Shown here piece by piece: positions 51,894 to 60,875 of a stretch of DNA of 64,000 bases (position 1 is the stretch's first letter; each line of letters opens with the position of its first letter). The DNA lies in the NCBI RefSeq assembly GCF_900115715.1, contig NZ_FOXM01000006.1, positions 186,001 through 250,000 on the forward strand. Reading direction: 5' to 3'. The position numbers and the translations under genes were made by a program. Below the pieces are notes generated by a model that saw nothing but the letters and a program-made list of their open reading frames with translations, did no database searches and was not told the origin of the DNA. The DNA is from Geopseudomonas sagittaria (GTDB lineage Bacteria; Pseudomonadota; Gammaproteobacteria; Pseudomonadales; Pseudomonadaceae).

Positions 51894-52508
51894 ATGAGCA
51901 CATCCATCAGCTTCCAGGAAGTCGACCTCAGCAAGAAATCCAACCCAGACCTGATCTGGGATCTGGACCGCGTGGAAAAACGCGACCTGGCCGAGCGCTT
52001 CATCCGCCTGTTCGAGAACCGGTTGTGCGTCTATTCCGAATCGGTGAGCCAGCTGTACACCAACTACGGCCTGCACTTCCCGAGCGAAATCGGCCGCAAG
52101 ATGGTCGTGCTGCCCAACCCCTACGCGTTTCACGACACCCTGCACCACATCTCGCCTTCATCGGTCCGCAAGACCGGCCTGTGCGTGCTGCCAGGCCAGT
52201 TCCAGGACCACAAGGGGCTGTTGCTGGCGCGACTGGGGAGCAATGGCGAGATGCTGCAGGCGCGCCCGTTCAAGAGCGCCCTGGCACAGATCATCAGCAA
52301 GTTGAAGCAGAGCGGTGATGTGTTCCTGCCGGTACTGGTCAAGGGCGACCTGCGCGAGTTCGACCAGCGCATGCCCTATCTGCACCTGCACCGCCTGCAG
52401 CTGGTCAACCTGCCGCACCTGTCCGCCTTCGAGCGCAACGACCTGCAGCAGACCGTCACCCGCAAGCTGCTGATGCTGTACCGCCAGGCCGACCAGCTGA
52501 CCTGCTGA
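51894..52508 (+). CDS. protein of unknown function
   Basis: A 204-residue soluble, probably cytoplasmic protein starting MSTSISFQEVDLSKKSNPDL. It has no signal peptide, TM segment or motif I recognise. It contains two cysteines and a region rich in basic and hydrophobic residues near the C-terminus (LQQTVTRKLLMLYRQADQL). The codon bias follows the neighbourhood, and the frame is clean over its length, so it is very likely a real gene. A short gap of 18 bases separates it from the convergent DUF3429 gene. There is no strong Shine-Dalgarno site before the ATG. Confidence 0.7.
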   Translation: MSTSISFQEVDLSKKSNPDLIWDLDRVEKRDLAERFIRLFENRLCVYSESVSQLYTNYGLHFPSEIGRKMVVLPNPYAFHDTLHHISPSSVRKTGLCVLPGQFQDHKGLLLARLGSNGEMLQARPFKSALAQIISKLKQSGDVFLPVLVKGDLREFDQRMPYLHLHRLQLVNLPHLSAFERNDLQQTVTRKLLMLYRQADQLTC

Positions 52509-52526
52509 TCGGTCCGCCGGCAGGCC

Positions 52527-52994
52527 TCAGGCGGTCAGCACGCCGCCCCAGGCCGCCAGCAGGCTGAGGACCACCACGACCGTCAACACCCTGCGCAGCG
52601 GCTTGTACCAGATCGGCGCCAGCCCCAGGCGCACCGCACGCAGGTCGGCCAGATAGAGGCCGATGAACGCCACGACGAACAGCGGAATGGCCAGCACCAC
52701 CGGCAGACCGAAGGACACGGTTGCCCAGCCAACCAGTGGCGGAATCACCGACAAGCCCAGCTGCATCTGCGCGCGCAGATCGTCCTGCTCGGCACGCATC
52801 GCCAAGCCCCAGTGAATCGCCCCCATGAAGGCGAGAATCACCGCCGCATAGTCGAGCAGCGCGGCCAGGACCAGCGGGCGCCAGCCCACCGGCGTGAGCC
52901 AGATACCCAGCGCACCACTGATGAACGGGATCAGACCGGCAAGTCCGAGTAGCCAGGCCAGGTGTGGCGGTCGGGTAGCGGTGAATGGATGCAT
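52527..52994 (-). CDS. DUF3429 membrane protein
   Basis: A 155-residue protein with about five hydrophobic helices (starting LAWLLGLAGLIPFISGALG). The central LLDYAAVILAFMGAIHWGLAM is the DUF3429 signature, with the conserved GAIHWG. AAGGAG is 5 bases before the ATG at 52994. It is divergent from the fap operon across a long regulatory region. Function unknown. Confidence 0.85.
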   Translation of the reverse strand: MHPFTATRPPHLAWLLGLAGLIPFISGALGIWLTPVGWRPLVLAALLDYAAVILAFMGAIHWGLAMRAEQDDLRAQMQLGLSVIPPLVGWATVSFGLPVVLAIPLFVVAFIGLYLADLRAVRLGLAPIWYKPLRRVLTVVVVLSLLAAWGGVLTA

Positions 52995-53050
52995 GTTCTC
53001 TCCTTGCGTTATGCCAGTGGCAGCCTTGCAGTGACCCAGCAACGGGTGGG

Positions 53051-53068
53051 TGTCACACGATTGATACA
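53051..53068. promoter_or_regulatory. fap upstream dyad 1 (TGT-N12-ACA)
   Basis: TGTCACACGATTGATACA, an imperfect 18-bp dyad about 250 bases before the predicted fapA transcription start. Its halves read TGTCACACG and, reversed, TGTATCAAT. It is a candidate activator site for the sigma-54 promoter. Confidence 0.45.
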
Positions 53069-53123
53069 GATCGGCGCCCGCCGATACCGCGAGCACGGGC
53101 CTGCCGGCCCTTTGCGGTCGAAG

Positions 53124-53141
53124 TGTATCAAGCCTGCAACA
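53124..53141. promoter_or_regulatory. fap upstream dyad 2 (weak)
   Basis: TGTATCAAGCCTGCAACA has one good half-site (TGTATCAAG) and a weak second half, again in an 18-bp TGT-N12-ACA frame. It starts 73 bases after dyad 1. Confidence 0.3.
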
Positions 53142-53201
53142 GCCCCGATCCCCCTGCAGGCAGCGCACTCAGCGGTCCAGGCCCTGAAACCCGCCACCGA
53201 C

Positions 53202-53219
53202 TGTCTCAACGAATTGACA
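53202..53219. promoter_or_regulatory. fap upstream dyad 3 (TGTC-N10-GACA)
   Basis: TGTCTCAACGAATTGACA is the best of the three dyads, with perfect TGTC/GACA ends. It lies about 100 bases before the predicted start site, a usual distance for enhancer-binding protein sites. Confidence 0.5.
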
Positions 53220-53282
53220 CCGCGCCTTGCCAGCTGTGCAGGGAGAATGCCAACCCACTGATTCAATTGAAGATCGAGCGAC

Positions 53283-53298
53283 TGGCACGGGGCATGCC
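53283..53298 (+). promoter_or_regulatory. sigma-54 (-24/-12) promoter of the fap operon
   Basis: TGGCACGGGGCATGCC matches TGGCACG-N4-TTGCW in 14 of the 16 positions, including the essential GG and GC pairs at the right spacing. Transcription should begin near 53309, leaving a 37-base leader before fapA. A sigma-54 activator gene lies at the other end of the operon. Confidence 0.8.
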
Positions 53299-53345
53299 TC
53301 AGATCTTGCACGCAAAAGGGTCTGAATCGCGCAGGAACCGCTGCC

Positions 53346-53804
53346 ATGGATCGAAACGCTTCAAGGATTTCTCGCTCGGCACTGCTGGCCACGCTGGTGC
53401 TCTCAAGCCTAGGGGCGGCCATCCCCGCCTACGCTGCCGACGGAATCATCGTCATCACCCGCGACGTACAGCCGCGGATTGCCACCCGCCCCGCCCTGGT
53501 CCCCGATCCCGACCCACGCACCGTCAATGCCAACCCCTCCAGCACCGTCATCCGGGCGACCAGCTCGTACGAACTGACTGATGCCGACTTTGCCGGGGTT
53601 ACCAGCGGCTCCAGCCTGCAACGCCAGATGCTCCCCGGCGGACAGCTGCCGGGCTTGGGCAACTCATCGCAAGCTTCTGCACACGGGCTGCCCGGCATGC
53701 GCGCCGGCCAGGGCGGCGGAGCCGGCAGCAGCGTCTCCAACCAGATCAATCGGAGCCTGCAGCAGGGGCTGGCTCCGCTGAAAATCCTCACCGGAGATCG
53801 CTGA
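53346..53804 (+). CDS. fapA: functional amyloid chaperone/regulator FapA
   Basis: A 152-residue secreted protein, first gene of fapABCDEF. The signal peptide ends near AAIPAYAADG. The mature part is low-complexity and Gly/Ser/Gln-rich (MLPGGQLPGLGNSSQAS, GQGGGAGSSVSNQINRSLQQ), in keeping with an intrinsically disordered chaperone. In characterised Fap systems, FapA is periplasmic, keeps FapC soluble and affects the share of FapB and FapC in the fibre. Only one base lies between its stop and the fapB start. Confidence 0.9.
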   Translation: MDRNASRISRSALLATLVLSSLGAAIPAYAADGIIVITRDVQPRIATRPALVPDPDPRTVNANPSSTVIRATSSYELTDADFAGVTSGSSLQRQMLPGGQLPGLGNSSQASAHGLPGMRAGQGGGAGSSVSNQINRSLQQGLAPLKILTGDR

Positions 53805-53805
53805 C

Positions 53806-54390
53806 ATGCGGCGTCTCGCTCTGCTTATCGCCATGGCCATACCTGTCGTCAGCCTCGCCGAACAGGTGCCAGTGCAGGTCAGCAACCTCTCGACAATCGA
53901 CAACAGCGGCAGAACCTACCAGGGCGTGCTGTCGGTCAACCAGGCCGCCGGCAGCCAGCAGCAACAGATCAACGGCCGGGCACTGGCGTTTGGCGCCAAT
54001 GCCAACGCCACCAGCGACTTTCGCCAGTACCAGGAGCTGGACGGAATCGATACCGCCATGGATGCCCAGGCCAACATCACCGGCAGCGCCTTCAGCAATG
54101 GCTCCGGGGTATTGGGCGTCAATCAGTCGGCTGGCGCCGGCACGCAACAGATCAACTCTTTTCGCGTGAGCGTCGGCTCTGCTGCACAAAGCGTGGATGA
54201 CAGCATCCTCGCGCAGCAGAACGTGATGCCTGCGCAGAACTCAGGTGCGGCTGAGACAAGTTCGGGAGAGCGTGCCGTCGCTATCGACAGGCAGGCCTTC
54301 GCCGGGAGCAGTGGTGTAGTTCAGCTGAACCAGAGCGCTGGGGTGGGAAACCGGATGGCCAACACCGTCAGCATCAGGGTCATGGATTGA
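53806..54390 (+). CDS. fapB: amyloid nucleator/minor subunit FapB
   Basis: A 194-residue secreted protein with a signal peptide ending near VVSLAEQ. Three imperfect repeats can be seen: GVLSVNQAAGSQQQQIN, GVLGVNQSAGAGTQQIN and GVVQLNQSAGVGNRMAN, each a Gly/Asn/Gln hairpin unit. In the Fap model FapB nucleates fibres and is a minor fibre component. GGAG inside the end of fapA provides the ribosome site. The fapC gene follows after 58 bases. Confidence 0.92.
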   Translation: MRRLALLIAMAIPVVSLAEQVPVQVSNLSTIDNSGRTYQGVLSVNQAAGSQQQQINGRALAFGANANATSDFRQYQELDGIDTAMDAQANITGSAFSNGSGVLGVNQSAGAGTQQINSFRVSVGSAAQSVDDSILAQQNVMPAQNSGAAETSSGERAVAIDRQAFAGSSGVVQLNQSAGVGNRMANTVSIRVMD

Positions 54391-54448
54391 CTCGTTATCC
54401 AACGCAAGACCAACACGTGTTGCATAAAAAACCGCAAGGAGAACTACC

Positions 54449-55801
54449 ATGAAAGTGTCAATGGCTCTGAAACCGCTGGTATTCGCCATGGCTGCAGCAA
54501 TGGCGATCGCGGCCCAGGCAAACCAATCGGGTGGTCGCCACCATGATCGCGACCCTCTGCTGGACCGCAACGCTGGCGACGCCACTGCCTACGCAGGCCG
54601 CGACCAGTACATCGGCGAGGCCCAGGTCACCAATGAGGGGACCGAAAACTCCGTCAACATCGAGAACTCGCTGAGCAGCAGCGGCAACATCGGCGCCAAC
54701 GTGGCCGCCGGCGACATGAACCAGCAGGCCAACAACGTTGCGATTGCCACCGCCGACGAGCAGTTCGTCTTTGGCAGCGCCGAAGCCACCTCCACCATCG
54801 ACCAGGATAATGACGGCTGGACCTACAACCTGGGCGGCGGCAACACAGCGACCATGGATGGCTCCGGCAACGGCGCCTCCGGCAACATCGGCGTCAACGC
54901 CGCCAGCGGCAACCTCAACCAGCAGCAGAACGCCCTGGCGATTGCCACGGCCAGGGGCTGGGATGCGACAGCCACTGCGACCGGCAATCAGGACCTGCGT
55001 GGCGGTGTCCAGAACAAGGCCGCCAGCTACACCGTCGTGAAAAGCCTCGATGTCACCAAGGACTGGAGCAACAACTACTCGAGAGATGAATCCAGTGAAT
55101 CGAGCCACTCCTGGGATGCTTCGTTCCAGAAGTCGAGCTCCGAGTCGGCGACCGCTTCGGCTTCGCTCTCGGCCAGCCATGACTCGTCCGCGAGTTCCGA
55201 CCGTACCTACAGCTCCACCCTGGATGTCGTGGTCGACGCGAGCCAGTCGAGCAGCTCCTCTGCCGAGTCGAACAAGAGCCTGGTGGTCGACGCCAGTGCC
55301 GACATCGACCTGGAAATCGAAGTTGAGCGCTCGCGCGGCGAGTTCGAGCTTGAGGTCGAGGGCACCGCGGATATCGATGTCAACGTCGACAAGTCCTGGA
55401 GCAGCAGCCAGGAGTCCGCAGCAGAGTTGGTCGTCACCAAGAGCGTGGACAAGACCTCTTCCTCCACGGCCGATGACTCCCTCTCCGTCGACAAGTCCTT
55501 CGAGGCCGAGTTTGAGAGGACCCACCAGTCCAGCAGCCAGGCCAGTGCGGAGAAGAACGAAAGCCATTCGGCCAGCAGCTCCATCGAGGAGGCCGGCGAC
55601 CGCACTTTGGCATCCACCGTCACCTTCACCAAGAGCGTGACCTTCGCCAATCCGGTCATCAACAGCGCCACCCTCAGCGACTCGCTCAACGACGCCAGCG
55701 GCAACATCGGTGTCAACATCGCCTCCGGCAGCAGCAACCAGCAGTTGAACACCTTGGCTGTCGCCGTCGGCTGCAATGCCTGCAGCAACAACGGCAACTA
55801 A
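54449..55801 (+). CDS. fapC: major functional amyloid subunit FapC
   Basis: A 450-residue fibre subunit. A signal peptide of about 24 residues ends at AAQAN. Three amyloid repeats share GNIGxNxAxGxxNQQxN: R1 about 68-103, R2 about 132-168 and R3 about 406-440. Linker 1 is short (about 28 residues), while linker 2 is very long (about 237 residues) and rich in Ser, Asp, Glu, Lys and Val. The C-terminus keeps the conserved CxxC as GCNACSNN (Cys442, Cys445). AAGGAG precedes the ATG. The size exceeds the 250 residues of strain UK4 and 340 of PAO1 because of linker 2. FapC forms the biofilm fibre outside the cell. Confidence 0.94.
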   Translation: MKVSMALKPLVFAMAAAMAIAAQANQSGGRHHDRDPLLDRNAGDATAYAGRDQYIGEAQVTNEGTENSVNIENSLSSSGNIGANVAAGDMNQQANNVAIATADEQFVFGSAEATSTIDQDNDGWTYNLGGGNTATMDGSGNGASGNIGVNAASGNLNQQQNALAIATARGWDATATATGNQDLRGGVQNKAASYTVVKSLDVTKDWSNNYSRDESSESSHSWDASFQKSSSESATASASLSASHDSSASSDRTYSSTLDVVVDASQSSSSSAESNKSLVVDASADIDLEIEVERSRGEFELEVEGTADIDVNVDKSWSSSQESAAELVVTKSVDKTSSSTADDSLSVDKSFEAEFERTHQSSSQASAEKNESHSASSSIEEAGDRTLASTVTFTKSVTFANPVINSATLSDSLNDASGNIGVNIASGSSNQQLNTLAVAVGCNACSNNGN

Positions 55802-55819
55802 GTAACCACGCGCGAAGGG

Positions 55820-55839
55820 AGCCCTGCACCCGCAGGGCT
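55820..55839 (+). repeat. fapC-fapD intercistronic hairpin
   Basis: AGCCCTGC (55820-55827) and GCAGGGCT (55832-55839) form a perfect 8-bp stem with a 4-base loop, 19 bases after the fapC stop. It lacks a T run; it may protect the fapC message or lower expression of fapDEF relative to fapC. Confidence 0.5.
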
Positions 55840-55867
55840 GCCCTTATAGCCATAGGGAGTGTGTCCC

Positions 55868-56548
55868 ATGCGTCTGGTCATCCTGCCCGTCCTGTGTTGC
55901 CTGAGCGTTGCGCTGCAAGCCGGACAAGTCCCTTTCGCCGTACTCCCCGGCGGCGCCATCGCGTTCAAGCAGGTCGAAAGCATCCGCGAGCGGCGCTTCA
56001 GCAATCTGGTGGAACAGAAAACCGACTTCAGCTGTGGTGCCGCCGCCCTGGCCACCATCCTGCGCGAAGCCTATCGCTTCGATGTGGACGAGACGTTCGT
56101 GATCAACGGCATGCTGGCCGGTGCCGACCATGAACTGGTCCGCACCCAAGGCTTTTCCATGCTCGACATGAAGCGCTATGTCGAAAACCTCGGCATGCGC
56201 GCCCGCGGCTATCGCGTCCCCGCTGCCGGACTCGAGCAACTCAAGGTGCCGGCCATCGTGCTGCAGGAAGTCCGCGGCTACAAACACTTCGTGGTCCTGC
56301 AACGCACCCAAAATGGCTGGGTTTATATCGGAGATCCGGTTTTCGGACACAAGCGCTACGCAGTCGAAGACTTTCTCAAAGGCTGGAATGGCATCGTCTT
56401 CGCCGTGATTGGCCGGGAGTACGACAAGACCAACGCCCTGTTGAATCCGCCCAGGCCGCTGTCAGCCAAAGATCGCCTGAATGCATTCCAACCCGTCAAG
56501 GATGCCGAGCTGATGGAGCATGGATTCATCCAGAGCGATTTCTTTTGA
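55868..56548 (+). CDS. fapD: FapD, C39-type cysteine peptidase of the Fap system
   Basis: A 226-residue exported protein with a signal peptide ending near ALQAGQ. It has a papain-like C39 domain with the likely triad Cys56 (DFSCGAAALA), His140 (GYKHFVVLQ) and Asp156 (YIGDPVFG). FapD is thought to process or help transport Fap components across the envelope. The ATG at 55868 follows AGGGAG; a GTG 9 bases upstream overlaps that site and is less likely. It belongs to the operon, 66 bases after fapC. Confidence 0.92.
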   Translation: MRLVILPVLCCLSVALQAGQVPFAVLPGGAIAFKQVESIRERRFSNLVEQKTDFSCGAAALATILREAYRFDVDETFVINGMLAGADHELVRTQGFSMLDMKRYVENLGMRARGYRVPAAGLEQLKVPAIVLQEVRGYKHFVVLQRTQNGWVYIGDPVFGHKRYAVEDFLKGWNGIVFAVIGREYDKTNALLNPPRPLSAKDRLNAFQPVKDAELMEHGFIQSDFF

Positions 56549-56599
56549 TAACAGACGAATCATTCTGACATCACGGACAGGAAGTCTCCGGAGGTCGAC

Positions 56600-57331
56600 A
56601 TGAAGATTCATGCATTACTGGCTGCCAGCTGCATTGCCGCCAGCATTTGCGCCCAGGCCAGCAACCCGTTGCAGCCGGTCGAGCTGAGCGACCAGGAACT
56701 GTCCCAACTGCGCGGCCGTTTCGTCATGCCGGGGCACATCGTCCACTTTGGCGTGACCATGAGCAGCGTGTGGGAGAACGCCAGCGGCCAGGTGCTTGCA
56801 GGCGCGGTCCACATGCAGGCGAGCGAAGGGATGTTCCAGCCGCAGTTCAACGTTTCGACCATCACCCGAAACGGCGACCACAGCGCCCCGCCTGCAGGCA
56901 GCGGACAAATCCAGGGCGGCGAGGGGCTGAGCAGCATCAACGGCGTGGCGCAAAGCGTCCGCGCGGCCGGCGACTTCAATAGCGCATCCAACAATTTCGT
57001 CATCAACGTGAAACGCGGCGGCTCAGCCCCGAATACGGCTAATACCGGCCAGCAATTCGCCAACCAGATCGAGGCCACCCAGGCCGGCAATGTGCAGATC
57101 AGCGCGAGCGACGGCGGCTTCAGGATCGCCATCAACGCACTTGGCCAGGGCAGCAGCCTGCAGCAACTAGGGGGCGGCGGGTTGCAACAGCACGCCAATA
57201 TCGGCGGCGCGGGCAATATGGTCAGGAACCTGACCGCGCTGGATGTGCTACTGCGCGACACGCCGGTGCCGGCAAGCTCGATCGGCGCCAACCTGGATCA
57301 CCTGCGCGCCCTGCGCCCTGCGGGTTACTGA
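56600..57331 (+). CDS. fapE: FapE, minor amyloid component
   Basis: A 243-residue secreted protein with a signal peptide ending near CAQASN. The middle is rich in Asn, Gln, Gly and Ser (NFVINVKRGGSAPNTANTGQ, LGQGSSLQQLGGGGLQQHAN), a composition shared with FapB and FapC, but it lacks the GVNxxxG repeats. FapE has been found as a small part of purified Fap fibres. A GGAGG site precedes the ATG. Confidence 0.9.
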   Translation: MKIHALLAASCIAASICAQASNPLQPVELSDQELSQLRGRFVMPGHIVHFGVTMSSVWENASGQVLAGAVHMQASEGMFQPQFNVSTITRNGDHSAPPAGSGQIQGGEGLSSINGVAQSVRAAGDFNSASNNFVINVKRGGSAPNTANTGQQFANQIEATQAGNVQISASDGGFRIAINALGQGSSLQQLGGGGLQQHANIGGAGNMVRNLTALDVLLRDTPVPASSIGANLDHLRALRPAGY

Positions 57332-57374
57332 TCTACGCTGGATACTTGTTAAATAATCGCGACAGGGACTTCCC

Positions 57375-58619
57375 ATGGCTCCGTCATATTCGCTTCGCGT
57401 GGCAGTAGGCATTGCCGCGCTACTGCCTTCGACACTCCTGTATGCCGCCTCGGATGCCGAGGTAAGAGAACTGCAGCAGGCCCTGATCGAATTGCGTCAG
57501 CGTTACGACGCCCAGCAGAGAGCGCTGATGGTGCTGGAGCAGCGGGTACGCGAGGTCGAGGCACAGCCTGCCGTGCCCCAGCCACAGCGCCTGGCGCGCT
57601 CGCCCTCCTCCACCAGCCAAGCCGCGGCCGGCTACGGCGAAAGCCTGCGCGAAGACAGCAGCCCGGCGCGCAGTGTCGAGAACATCTACGACGAAGCCAG
57701 TGGCTTCTTCGGCGAAGGGAGGTTCAGCCTGGAAACCGGCCTGACCTACAGCCACTACGACACCCGCCAGCTGGGCCTCAACGGCCTGCTGTTGCTGGAT
57801 GCCATCTTTCTCGGCAACATCAACGTCGACCAGATCAATTCCGACAACTTCACCCTGGACGTGACCGGGCGCTACAACCTGGGCAATCGCTGGCAATTCG
57901 ATCTCAACGTGCCGCTGGTCTATCGGGAATCCACCTACGAGTCGGCTGGCGCGGGCGGTTCAACCACCCAGGTTTCCTCGGAAACCGTCACCGGCGACCC
58001 CCGACTCGGCGACGTCAGCATCGGGGTGGCCTACAAGTTCCTCGACGAAAGCGCAGGCGTGCCGGATGCGGTGTTCAGCCTGCGGGTGAAGGCGCCGACC
58101 GGCGAAGACCCCTACGGCATCAAGCTGGTGCAGTCGCCGGACAACGACAACCTGTCGGTTCCCGAAGACCTGCCCACCGGCAACGGCGTGTGGTCGGTCA
58201 CTCCGGGCGTCTCGGTGGTCAAGACCGTGGACCCGGCCGTGCTGTTCGGCAACCTGTCCTACACCTACAACCTCGAGGAGTCCTTCGACGACATCAGCCC
58301 GGCCCAGAACCAGAAGGTCGCTGGCAAGGTCAAGATGGGCAACTGGTTCCAGTATGGCCTGGGCATGGCCTTTGCCCTCAACGAGCGCATGAGCCTCTCG
58401 ATGTCCTACTCGCAACTGATCAGCCAGAAGAGCAAGATCCGGCCGGATGGCGGCAGCTGGCAGACGGTTTCCAGCAGCAACGCCAATGCCGCCTACTTCA
58501 ATATCGGCATGACCTATGCGCTCAGCGACCAGTTGACCATGGTGCCCAACCTGTCGATCGGCCTGACCCCGGACGCGCCGGACTTCAGTTTCAGCCTGAA
58601 ATTCCCCTACTACTTCTGA
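57375..58619 (+). CDS. fapF: FapF, trimeric outer membrane amyloid secretion channel
   Basis: A 414-residue outer membrane protein. A signal peptide ends near LLYAAS, followed by a coiled coil ([21 protein letters not shown] onward, about 27-60) and a Pro-rich linker. A beta barrel of about 280 residues comes next and ends with the terminal aromatic FSLKFPYYF. In the known structure, three FapF barrels are gated by a helical plug and export FapB, FapC and FapE. AGGGA comes before the ATG. It is the last gene of the operon. Confidence 0.94.
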   Translation: MAPSYSLRVAVGIAALLPSTLLYAASDAEVRELQQALIELRQRYDAQQRALMVLEQRVREVEAQPAVPQPQRLARSPSSTSQAAAGYGESLREDSSPARSVENIYDEASGFFGEGRFSLETGLTYSHYDTRQLGLNGLLLLDAIFLGNINVDQINSDNFTLDVTGRYNLGNRWQFDLNVPLVYRESTYESAGAGGSTTQVSSETVTGDPRLGDVSIGVAYKFLDESAGVPDAVFSLRVKAPTGEDPYGIKLVQSPDNDNLSVPEDLPTGNGVWSVTPGVSVVKTVDPAVLFGNLSYTYNLEESFDDISPAQNQKVAGKVKMGNWFQYGLGMAFALNERMSLSMSYSQLISQKSKIRPDGGSWQTVSSSNANAAYFNIGMTYALSDQLTMVPNLSIGLTPDAPDFSFSLKFPYYF

Positions 58620-58645
58620 AGCCACCGCGGCGGTCTCACCACGGC

Positions 58646-58682
58646 AAAGGCCCCTGCCGGGAGGAATCCGGCAGGGGCCTTT
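58646..58682. terminator. strong terminator ending the fap operon
   Basis: AAAGGCCCCTGCCGG (58646-58660) and CCGGCAGGGGCCTTT (58668-58682) form a perfect 15-bp stem with a 7-base loop. A/T runs on both sides let it end both the fap operon and the convergent sigma-54 activator gene. Confidence 0.9.
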
Positions 58683-58706
58683 TCTGCTGTCTGCGTCATC
58701 TCGCGC

Positions 58707-60008
<1,302 letters not shown>

Positions 60009-60118
60009 GTTCCATCCTGGTTATCCGCTAATACGTCCCGAAGGAGGATTGGCGTTGCACAGATGAAACTAGCAAACCGCGAGATAGTGACTTAGATGCT
60101 TTCCTGATAAGCAAAATT

Positions 60119-60144
60119 ACGAAGGGCGGTCGCCCGCCCTTCGT
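60119..60144 (-). terminator. terminator after nfuA
   Basis: ACGAAGGGCGG and CCGCCCTTCGT form an 11-bp stem with a TCGC loop. On the minus strand AATTTTGC follows. It lies between nfuA and the downstream activator gene, so the two are separate units. Confidence 0.75.
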
Positions 60145-60169
60145 ATCCTGCAACAAGAATAGACGCGAC

Positions 60170-60754
60170 TCAGTAGTAGGCGTTTTCCTTGTTGCTGTGG
60201 TCGGTGACGTCACGTACCCCCTTCAGCTCCGGGATGCGCTCCATCAGGGTCTTCTCGACGCCATCCTTGAGGGTGGTGTCGACCATGCCGCAACCCTGGC
60301 AGCCGCCGCCGAAGCGCAGGATGGCCACGCCTTCGTCGTCGATGTCGACCAGCGAAACCATGCCGCCGTGGCTGGCCAGGCCCGGGTTGATCTCGGTCTG
60401 CAGGTAGTAGTTGATGCGCTCGGGCAGCGGGCTGTCCTCGTTGACCATCGGCACCTTGGCGTTCGGCGCCTTGATGGTCAGCTGGCCGCCCATGCGATCG
60501 GTGGCGTAGTCGACCACGGCGTCCTCGAGGAAGGGTACGCTCACCGCATCCAGCCAGGCGGTGAAGTCCTTCAGCGCCAGCGGGGTGTCCTCATGCTTCT
60601 GCTCGTGGGGCTTGCAGTAGGCGATGCAGGTCTCGGCGTACTGGGTGCCCGGCTGGGTGATGAAAACGCGAATGCCGATACCCGGAGTGTTCTGCTTCTG
60701 CAGCAGGTCGGCCAGATATTCCTGAGCCGATTCGGTGATGGTGATGTTGCTCAT
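60170..60754 (-). CDS. nfuA: Fe-S biogenesis protein NfuA
   Basis: A 194-residue iron-sulfur carrier. The N-terminal part is a degenerate A-type scaffold domain (about 1-95), and the C-terminal NifU-like domain holds the cluster-binding Cys152 and Cys155 in [10 protein letters not shown]. It delivers 4Fe-4S clusters to client proteins, especially under oxidative stress or low iron. GAGGAG stands 5 bases before the ATG at 60754. A terminator follows the gene. Confidence 0.96.
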   Translation of the reverse strand: MSNITITESAQEYLADLLQKQNTPGIGIRVFITQPGTQYAETCIAYCKPHEQKHEDTPLALKDFTAWLDAVSVPFLEDAVVDYATDRMGGQLTIKAPNAKVPMVNEDSPLPERINYYLQTEINPGLASHGGMVSLVDIDDEGVAILRFGGGCQGCGMVDTTLKDGVEKTLMERIPELKGVRDVTDHSNKENAYY

Positions 60755-60875
60755 GGCGACTCCTCGCAAATATGGGCGCAGTGTACGCCATGCCGGGGCG
60801 CGGATAAAGTCCCAGCATTTTAGTAGGAATAAACCTGCAGACCAGTCGGCGCGCACTTCAACAGGCCGGGCAAGC

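Larger units (their letters stand above)
52995..53345. other. fap upstream regulatory region
   Basis: These 351 bases hold no gene I can support. They carry the fap sigma-54 promoter and three 18-bp dyads described separately. The leftward DUF3429 gene shares the region. Confidence 0.6.

Noticed and set aside
55868..56548. C39 peptidase as part of a bacteriocin exporter
   Set aside because: There is no ABC transporter or double-glycine leader peptide, and its place between fapC and fapE identifies it as FapD.
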